Below, one piece after another: positions 35,874-42,213 of a stretch of 42,213 nt of DNA. How positions within the stretch are numbered: the stretch's first letter is position 1; every line of letters begins with the position of its first letter. The notes under the pieces were generated by a model, which saw nothing but the letters and a program-made list of their open reading frames with translations, was not told the DNA's origin and searched no databases. Origin of the DNA: Pseudomonadaceae bacterium (GTDB lineage: Bacteria; Pseudomonadota; Gammaproteobacteria; Pseudomonadales; Pseudomonadaceae); NCBI GenBank assembly GCA_019745275.1, contig JAIETJ010000027.1:1-42213 (forward strand), written 5' to 3'. The position numbers were made by a program, and so were the translations under genes.

Positions 35874-37349
35874 ATGCCCATTGATCCCCCCAACGTGCTC
35901 GTCGGCGTGTTGTTAGCGGCGTTGCCGTTGCTGTTTATCTGTTGGCGGTTGCAGCAACGCATGAGTCTGGCGCAGCAAGAGCGCTTACTGTTGGACGAAC
36001 GTTGGCGCAATGGGCAGCTGGCGCACGCGGATATCTGCGCACAGCTCGATGACAGCCGAGGTGAGGCGCAGTTGCTGCGCAATAGCCATGGGCGTCAGCA
36101 AACAGAGCTGGCGGTGCTGCGTCGTGAGGCTGAACTGTTGCGTTTAGAGGCTGCTGCGGCGCGCGACTCGTTGCACTCTTCGAGCCGCGCTAACGAGCAG
36201 AAAGAAGCGGAGCTGCGCCGGTTGGACGCCGAACGTGCAGGTTTGGCCGCTGAATTGCGCGAGCAACAAGACAGCCACCAGCAGCGTTTGGCCGACTTAC
36301 AGGGCTCGCGTGATGAGTTGCGCGCGCAGTTTGCGGAAATGGCTGGGAAAATTTTCGATGAGCGTGAGCAGCGTTTCGCGCAAAGCAGCCAAGAGCGCCT
36401 CGGACAATTGCTCGATCCGCTGAAGGAGCGCATTCAGTCGTTCGAGAAACGTGTCGAGGAGAGTTATCAGCAAGAAGCCCGCGAGCGTTTTTCTCTGGGT
36501 AAAGAGTTGCAGCGTTTGCAGCAGCTCAATCAGCGTTTGGGCGATGAGGCCACCAACCTGACCCGCGCCCTCAAGGGCCAGAAAATTCAAGGTAATTGGG
36601 GCGAGTTGGTGCTTGAACAGGTGCTCGAACACGCCGGCTTAACCAAGGGTCGCGAGTACCTCACCCAAGTCAGCTTGACCGCTGCCGATGGTTCGCGTTT
36701 TCAGCCTGATGTAATTATTCAACTGCCCGGCGACAAGCAAGTGGTGATCGACGCCAAGGTCAGCCTGACTGCCTATCAAGCGATGATTGCCAGTGATGAT
36801 GACAGTGCCCGTGCGGCGGCGTTAAAGCAGCATGTACTGTCGCTGCGCAGTCATCTCAAGGGCTTGTCGCTGAAGGATTACCAGCGCTTGCAAGGCTTGC
36901 ACAGTTTGGACTTTGTGCTGTTGTTTGTGCCCATTGAAGCCGCCTTTGCCGCCGCCTTGCAGGCCGATCCTGGGTTGTTTCAAGAGGCTTACGCGCAGCA
37001 CATCGTGATTGTTAGCCCGACCACTTTGCTGGCCACGTTACGGGTGATCGACAGCCTGTGGCGGCAAGAGCGGCAAAGCCTCAATGCACGGGAAATCGCT
37101 GAGCGGGCCGGTGCCCTGTACGACAAGTTTGTGGCCTTTGTCGTCGATTTAGACGAGCTCGGTGCGCGTGTGCAGCAACTGGACAAAGCTTATGCTGCGG
37201 CCCGCAACAAGCTGGTGGACGGGCGCGGCAATTTGGTCAGCCGGGTCGAGAACCTTAAACACATGGGCGCCCGTGCCAGCAAAAGCTTGCCCGCCGAGTT
37301 GTTAGAACGGGCAGGTGCAGAAAGCTTGCTGGACGAAGTGGCCGATTAA
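35874..37349 (+). CDS. rmuC: RmuC domain protein (recombination-limiting)
   Basis: A 491-residue RmuC homologue: an N-terminal membrane anchor at about 6-24 (NVLVGVLLAALPLLFICW), a long coiled coil to about 210, and the RmuC nuclease-like domain (IQGNWGELVLEQVLEHAGL at about 240; PDVIIQLPGDKQVVIDAKVS, with the D...DAK pattern of the PD-(D/E)xK fold). RmuC limits DNA inversion at short repeats in E. coli. TGGAG precedes ATG by eight bases. It converges with the hybrid kinase gene, 63 bp away. Confidence 0.92.
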   Translation: MPIDPPNVLVGVLLAALPLLFICWRLQQRMSLAQQERLLLDERWRNGQLAHADICAQLDDSRGEAQLLRNSHGRQQTELAVLRREAELLRLEAAAARDSLHSSSRANEQKEAELRRLDAERAGLAAELREQQDSHQQRLADLQGSRDELRAQFAEMAGKIFDEREQRFAQSSQERLGQLLDPLKERIQSFEKRVEESYQQEARERFSLGKELQRLQQLNQRLGDEATNLTRALKGQKIQGNWGELVLEQVLEHAGLTKGREYLTQVSLTAADGSRFQPDVIIQLPGDKQVVIDAKVSLTAYQAMIASDDDSARAAALKQHVLSLRSHLKGLSLKDYQRLQGLHSLDFVLLFVPIEAAFAAALQADPGLFQEAYAQHIVIVSPTTLLATLRVIDSLWRQERQSLNAREIAERAGALYDKFVAFVVDLDELGARVQQLDKAYAAARNKLVDGRGNLVSRVENLKHMGARASKSLPAELLERAGAESLLDEVAD

Positions 37350-37412
37350 ACCGTGTTCGCTGGCGTTTGAGTCGCCGGGTGAGGCGCAGTTCTTTGGCCT
37401 GGCGCGTGGGGC

Positions 37413-40400
37413 TTAGTGTAAGTCGAGGTGTCGGCTGATGAGTGCACGTAACGCGGCGGGCTTGACCGGTTTGGCGAGGAAGTCGAGCCCCGCAGCGTGC
37501 ACGCTGGCGATCAATTCGGGGCGCGCGTCGGCGCTGATCACCACGCCCGGTATCGGTGCTGCAAGACGGGTGCGCAGCCAAGCCATGAGCTCGGTGCCGG
37601 TGTCGCCGTCGTCGAGGTGATAGTCGATAAGGGCCAGTTGTGGGCGCACGCTTTCCGCCAGCAGATGCTCGCATTCGAGGCGATTGCGCGCCGTCCACAC
37701 TTGGCAACCCCAGCGTGACAGCAGGCTGTGCATACCGCTGAGAATACTGTCTTCGTTGTCCACGCAGAGCACTTGGCAACCGCTCGGCAGCTGCGTGGCT
37801 TCCTCGTTGATAGGTTGCGTGGTGAGTGGCTGTGGTTGAAGCAGCAGCGGCACGCTGACGCTAAACACGCTGCCCTTACCTGGCCATGAGCGAACCTGCA
37901 GGGGGTGTTCAAGCACTTTGCACAGTCGGTGGGCAATCGCCAAACCCAGCCCCAAGCCTTTTTCAGCGCGGGTCTGGTGGCTGTCGAGGCGTTTAAATTC
38001 TTCGAAAATAACCTTGCGCTTATCTTCCGGGATGCCCGGGCCGCGATCCCAGACTTCCAGCCGTAGCCAGTCGCCCTCACGGCGTACGCCCAGTAGCACG
38101 CGACCCTGGGTATAGCGAAAGGCATTGGTGAGAAAGTTTTGCAGCACGCGGCGGAGCATTTTACTGTCGCTGTTGACCCATGCTTTGCTGTTGCGCAGGC
38201 GAAAGTCCATGCCTTGTTGCTGGGCCAGCACTTTAAATTCACCGCCTAAAGTGTCGAGCAATGTGGCTAGCGCAAAGGGCTTGCGCTCGGCGTGTACGTG
38301 ACCACTTTCGAGTCTGGAAATATCCAGTAAGTCGCTGATCAGGTCTTCGGCTGAGCGCAAAGAACTGTCCAGTTGGCGCACCAGTTCACTGGCGTCACGC
38401 GGCAGTGTTTGCGCCTGATGGGAGAGCGCGGCAGAAAACAGCCGGGCGGCGTTTAACGGTTGCATCAGATCGTGACTCACGGCGGCCAGCAGGCGGCTTT
38501 TCGATTGGTTGGCCGCTTCGGCTTTGCCGGTGGCCTCGCTCAACGCTTGGTTAAGGCTGGACAACTCTTGGGTGCGCTGGCTGACCCGTTGCTCAAGGCC
38601 TTCGTTGGCGTCTTTGAGCGCTTGCTCGGCTTGGCGAAAGGCGCTGATGTCGGTAAAGCTCATGACGAAACCGCCGCCCGGCATCGGGTTGCCGATCAGC
38701 TCAATGACCCGCCCATTGGCAAACTGACGCTCGGAGGTATGTGCATTGCCTTGGCGCATCCAGTGCAGGCGCTTTTCGATGTGCCGCTCGGCATCACCGT
38801 CGCCAAATAGACCGCGCTGGGCATTAAAGCGAATAATCTCGGCAATCGGCCGGCCGATGCACACCAGTCCGTCTGGATAGTCGAACAGCTCCAGATAGCG
38901 CTGGTTCCAGGCCACCAGGCGCAGGGCGGGGTCGATTACGCTGATGCCTTGGCTGATGTTTTCAATCGCGCCCTGTAGCAGTGCGCGGTTGAACTGCAGC
39001 ACCTCGCTGGCTTCACCGACGATGCGCACCACGTCCTCGACCTGCATCTCCCGGCCTTCGATCGCGGCCTTAACCACTGCGCGGGTTGAGGATGCGCCCA
39101 GCACGCTGGCTAGCAAGCGCTCAGTGTGGCTGATCCACTCGCCGTTGGCCGGTTGCGCCGGGTTGAAGAGCGTGCCGTGCTGTTGGGCGAAACGTTGGAA
39201 GCTGTGCTGGGCGCGTTCCTCGCCGACAAATCGACCGGCTAACAGCAGTAGGTCTTGCAGTTGCACGGCCAGCAAGGTGCGGTTGTTCGGGCGTAAATTA
39301 CTCTCTTGGCCGATAAACCGGCTGGCCTGCCAGTGCTCAGAAACCCGCGTGCGTGAGAGTAGCGAAACCAGTGCAAACACCAACCAGTTGCCGGCCAGCG
39401 ACAGCACGACTCCGAGGGTCAGTGGGTCTATGGCCAGGCCCAGTGGTTGGCTGGCCAGCCAATTGAGGCCGGGAAGCAGTTGCAATGACCAACCGAGGCT
39501 GTGCGCCACCAGCGGCAACACTAAGGTGTAAAACCACAGCAGTGCGCCGACGGTTAGGCCGGCGAATACACCGCGGCGGTTCGCCTGCTTCCAGTACAGC
39601 GCGCCAAGCATGGCCGGAGCCAGTTGAGTAATGGCGGCAAAGGCGATTTGCCCGATGGTGGCCAAGCTGGAGCTGGAGCCAAGCAGGCGATAACACACGT
39701 AAGCCAGCAGCAAAATCACCACGATGCTGATCCGTCGTGCGCCGAGCATCCAGTAGCGGAATACTTCGAAGGGGCGTTCGCTGGTTTGTCGGCGCAATAA
39801 CCACGGCAGTAGCATGTCGTTGGATACCATGGTCGAGAGCGCCACACTGGCGACAATCACCATGCCGGTAGCGGCCGATGCGCCGCCAATAAAGGCCAGC
39901 AAGGCCAAGGCTGGGTGCGCTTGGGCCAGTGGCAGGCTGAGCACAAATGAGTCGGCGGAAACTTCGCCGGGCAGCAGCATTTGCCCGGCCAGCGCAATCG
40001 GCACCACAAACAGCCCGGCCAGCAGTAAATAGCCGGGGAATACCCAGCGCGCTAGGCGTAAATCTTGCGGTTCGGTGTTTTCCACGACGGTGACGTGGAA
40101 TTGCCGCGGCAGGCACAGGATGGCCAGCATGGCGACAAAAGTTTGCACCAGCATCGATGGCCAGTTAACGCTCTCCTGCCAGAAGTGCTCTAACTGCGGC
40201 GCGACTTCGGCTTGGCGGAGTAAGTCGTTAAAACCGTCATACAGGCCGTAGGTGACGAACACGCCGACGGCGACGAAGGCCAGTAATTTAACCAGCGATT
40301 CGAAGGCAATTGCCAGCACCATGCCACGGTGGTGTTCGGTCACATCCAAGCTGCGGGTGCCGAATAAAATGGTAAACAACGCCAGTACCAAGGACACAAT

Positions 40401-40889
40401 CAGGGCGGTGTCTTGGGAGCGCACGCTGTTGCTATCGGCGCCGGCACCGATCAGCAGGTTAACGCCCAACACGATGCCTTTGAGCTGTAAGGCGATATAA
40501 GGCAGTACGCCGACCATGCAAATCAGTGCCACTGCCACCGCTAAGCCTTGCGACTTGCCGTAGCGGGCGGCAATAAAGTCGGCAATTGAAGTGATGTTTT
40601 CTTGCTTGCTGATCATCACCATTTTTTGCACGATCCACGGCGCCAAGAGCATCAGCAATATCGGCCCCAGATAAATCGGCAGAAATGCCCACAGCTGGCC
40701 AGCGGCTTGGCCGACCGCACCAAAAAACGTCCAACTGCTGCAGTACACCGCCAGCGACAGGCTGTACACCCACGCACGAACACGCGGTGACAAGGGCGTG
40801 CGCCGGCGGTCGCCATAAAACGCGATGGCAAACAGAATGGCCATGTACAGCAAGGCAACAGTGGCGATCAGGCCGATGGACAACGACAT
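37413..40889 (-). CDS. Hybrid sensor histidine kinase with SSS transporter domain
   Basis: A 1158-residue protein starting at ATG 40889 (MSLSIGLIATVALLY), with GGAG six bases upstream. Order: a PutP-like sodium/solute symporter domain with about 13 membrane segments to about residue 505, a linker, a PAS domain from about 640 (NISQGISVIDPALRLVAWN), a coiled coil, HisKA with phospho-acceptor His806 (AVSHDLMQPLNAARLF), HATPase (NFLTNAFRYTQ, DRGPGIPEDKR, GLGLGLAIAHRLC) and a C-terminal receiver with Asp1089 (LALIDYHLDDGDTG). The kinase half resembles the NahK/ErcS' group, the transporter half CbrA-type sensors. Substrate unknown; no partner regulator is next to it. Confidence 0.93.
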   Translation of the reverse strand: MSLSIGLIATVALLYMAILFAIAFYGDRRRTPLSPRVRAWVYSLSLAVYCSSWTFFGAVGQAAGQLWAFLPIYLGPILLMLLAPWIVQKMVMISKQENITSIADFIAARYGKSQGLAVAVALICMVGVLPYIALQLKGIVLGVNLLIGAGADSNSVRSQDTALIVSLVLALFTILFGTRSLDVTEHHRGMVLAIAFESLVKLLAFVAVGVFVTYGLYDGFNDLLRQAEVAPQLEHFWQESVNWPSMLVQTFVAMLAILCLPRQFHVTVVENTEPQDLRLARWVFPGYLLLAGLFVVPIALAGQMLLPGEVSADSFVLSLPLAQAHPALALLAFIGGASAATGMVIVASVALSTMVSNDMLLPWLLRRQTSERPFEVFRYWMLGARRISIVVILLLAYVCYRLLGSSSSLATIGQIAFAAITQLAPAMLGALYWKQANRRGVFAGLTVGALLWFYTLVLPLVAHSLGWSLQLLPGLNWLASQPLGLAIDPLTLGVVLSLAGNWLVFALVSLLSRTRVSEHWQASRFIGQESNLRPNNRTLLAVQLQDLLLLAGRFVGEERAQHSFQRFAQQHGTLFNPAQPANGEWISHTERLLASVLGASSTRAVVKAAIEGREMQVEDVVRIVGEASEVLQFNRALLQGAIENISQGISVIDPALRLVAWNQRYLELFDYPDGLVCIGRPIAEIIRFNAQRGLFGDGDAERHIEKRLHWMRQGNAHTSERQFANGRVIELIGNPMPGGGFVMSFTDISAFRQAEQALKDANEGLEQRVSQRTQELSSLNQALSEATGKAEAANQSKSRLLAAVSHDLMQPLNAARLFSAALSHQAQTLPRDASELVRQLDSSLRSAEDLISDLLDISRLESGHVHAERKPFALATLLDTLGGEFKVLAQQQGMDFRLRNSKAWVNSDSKMLRRVLQNFLTNAFRYTQGRVLLGVRREGDWLRLEVWDRGPGIPEDKRKVIFEEFKRLDSHQTRAEKGLGLGLAIAHRLCKVLEHPLQVRSWPGKGSVFSVSVPLLLQPQPLTTQPINEEATQLPSGCQVLCVDNEDSILSGMHSLLSRWGCQVWTARNRLECEHLLAESVRPQLALIDYHLDDGDTGTELMAWLRTRLAAPIPGVVISADARPELIASVHAAGLDFLAKPVKPAALRALISRHLDLH

Positions 40890-41098
40890 GCACACTCCAG
40901 CAGCAGATAAATTAGGCAGATGACCTAGTTTGGCATGCAAGGTCGCGTGCGTCAGGCCGACCAAGGTCGCAAAAATAGCCATTTGCACGCTGACACGCGG
41001 CAATCGCGTGGCAAATTGTGGCTTTTGTGGGCGCAGATGCGCTCCAATAGGTATCAGCCAATGTGGCTCTAGCGGTGCTTCAATAAAGGTAAGGGACT

Positions 41099-42213
41099 AT
41101 GGCCACACACTCGCAGTTCGCTCTACTGGGCAAGAAACGCTTCTTGCCGTTCTTTCTGACCCAGTTGTGCGGGGCGTTCAACGACAATATTTTCAAGCAG
41201 TCGTTGATTCTCGCCATCCTTTATAAGCTCAGCTTGAGCGCCGATCGGGCGTTACTGGTCAATCTGTGCGCCTTGCTGTTTATCTTGCCGTTTATGCTGT
41301 TTTCCGCGCTGGGCGGTCAGTTTGGTGAGAAGTTTGCCAAGGATGCCTTGATCCGCGCGATCAAGCTGGCCGAGATTGTCATCATGCTGGTCGGCGCCGC
41401 TGGTTTTCTGTTGAATAATTTGCCGCTTATGTTTATCGCCTTGTTTGCCATGGGCACCCATTCGGCGATTTTTGGCCCGGTAAAATACTCAATTTTGCCG
41501 CAAGCCTTGCGCGAAGAAGAGTTGGTCGGCGGCAATGGGCTGGTCGAGATGGGCACCTTTTTGGCCATTCTGGCCGGCACCATAGGCGCAGGCATCATGC
41601 TCTCGAGCAGCCATTATGCTAACTGGGTGGCGGTGATGATCGTGCTGGTGGCCTGCCTTGGTTACCTAGCCAGTCGTGGTATTCCGCGTGCCCATGCGGC
41701 GTTGCCGGAGTTGAAACTGGACTGGAACATCTTTCGTGAGTCCTGGGCCATTATGCGTTTGGGCCTGCAGCAGCAAGTGCCATCGGTGTCGCGCTCGCTG
41801 GTGGGTAACTCGTGGTTTTGGTTTTTGGGCGCGGTGTACCTGACCCAGATTCCGGCGTTCGCTAAGGATTTTTTACATGGTGACGAGGGCGTAGTAACGC
41901 TGATTTTGGCGGTTTTTTCGGTGGGCATTGCCACTGGCTCGATGCTCTGCGAGCGACTCTCGGGCGGCAAAGTGGAGATTGGGCTGGTGCCGTTTGGCTC
42001 CCTTGGTTTGACCGTATTCGGCATCCTGCTTTGGTGGCACTCGGGCGGTTTTGTCCAGGCGGCCGCGCCGCATAGCTGGCTGGCGGTGCTGGCTGAGCCG
42101 CAGGCCTGGCTGATTCTCGGCGATATCTTCGGCATCGGTTTGTTTGGCGGCTTTTATATAGTGCCGCTGTATGCGCTGATCCAAGCGCGCACCGCCGAGC
42201 ATGAGCGGGCGCG
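41099..42213 (+). CDS. LplT-like MFS transporter, probably of a fused phospholipid-remodelling protein (5' part; runs off the window)
   Basis: The frame starts at ATG 41099, with AAAGG nine bases upstream, and is open to the window end (371 codons seen). It begins MATHSQFALLGKKRFLPFF, then FLTQLCGAFNDNIFKQSL, the N-terminal signature of the LplT lysophospholipid-transporter branch of the major facilitator superfamily, with about ten hydrophobic segments visible. In Pseudomonas this domain is often fused to a PlsC-type acyltransferase and sometimes an acyl-ACP synthetase; those parts would lie beyond the edge. It is divergent from the hybrid kinase gene across a 209-bp gap, where I found no clear regulatory site. 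Confidence 0.88.
   Translation, partial: MATHSQFALLGKKRFLPFFLTQLCGAFNDNIFKQSLILAILYKLSLSADRALLVNLCALLFILPFMLFSALGGQFGEKFAKDALIRAIKLAEIVIMLVGAAGFLLNNLPLMFIALFAMGTHSAIFGPVKYSILPQALREEELVGGNGLVEMGTFLAILAGTIGAGIMLSSSHYANWVAVMIVLVACLGYLASRGIPRAHAALPELKLDWNIFRESWAIMRLGLQQQVPSVSRSLVGNSWFWFLGAVYLTQIPAFAKDFLHGDEGVVTLILAVFSVGIATGSMLCERLSGGKVEIGLVPFGSLGLTVFGILLWWHSGGFVQAAAPHSWLAVLAEPQAWLILGDIFGIGLFGGFYIVPLYALIQARTAEHERA

Overview
The window is a gene-dense piece of a Gammaproteobacterial chromosome, almost certainly Pseudomonas in the broad sense. The evidence is the set of proteins and their local order: prfB-lysS-TetR; adk-tsaB plus a small Pseudomonas-type protein; rsmJ-mexL<>mexJ-mexK; sodB-argO<>argP; queA-tgt-yajC-secD-secF with a glycine-zipper gene; and a long hybrid sensor kinase beside an LplT-type transporter. 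From memory, most of these blocks exist in P. aeruginosa PAO1, but from different parts of its map, so the window looks like a rearranged mosaic of core blocks. Base composition is moderate for the genus. There is no rRNA operon, prophage, intact insertion sequence or CRISPR array.

Layout. 1-2.4 kb (minus strand): the N-terminal part of a PatD-like aldehyde dehydrogenase, a LysR regulator and lapG. 2.6-6.2 kb: prfB with its programmed +1 frameshift, lysS and a TetR regulator. 6.2-10.2 kb: a lipoprotein followed by a DUF1704 putative metallopeptidase, a GFA/CENP-V-like protein overlapping a lipoprotein alpha/beta hydrolase, and two small conserved proteins. 10.2-10.9 kb is a gap without a convincing gene. 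10.9-14.8 kb: adk, tsaB, a small conserved protein, an EF-hand-like protein, a 270-bp MITE-like element with terminal inverted repeats, and rsmJ. 14.8-19.7 kb: mexL and the divergent mexJK efflux operon, with no outer-membrane channel gene. 19.8-22.2 kb: sodB, argO and divergent argP. 22.3-28.2 kb: a chemoreceptor, an NAD-dependent epimerase, several small or unknown proteins and tRNA-Leu(CAA). 28.3-34.5 kb: queA, tgt, yajC, secD, secF and a glycine-zipper protein. 34.7-42.2 kb: a Gre-like factor, a 692-bp AT-rich gap with a DnaA-box hairpin, rmuC, a transporter-sensor hybrid kinase and the start of an LplT-like transporter.

How the genes work together. Translation and RNA modification dominate: RF2, LysRS, TsaB, RsmJ, tRNA-Leu, QueA and Tgt, the last two being successive parts of queuosine synthesis. 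Protein export is represented by YajC-SecD-SecF, and envelope or stress functions by MexJK, SodB, ArgO, LapG and lipoproteins. I found no convincing new multi-gene system. The most unusual items are the structured MITE-like element at 13641-13910, the symmetric 60-nt palindrome at 8100-8159, the DnaA-box hairpin and unexplained promoter upstream of rmuC, the DUF1704 protein with an HExxxH...E signature, and the Gre-like protein with an altered acidic tip. All functions are read from sequence and family knowledge; nothing was searched.
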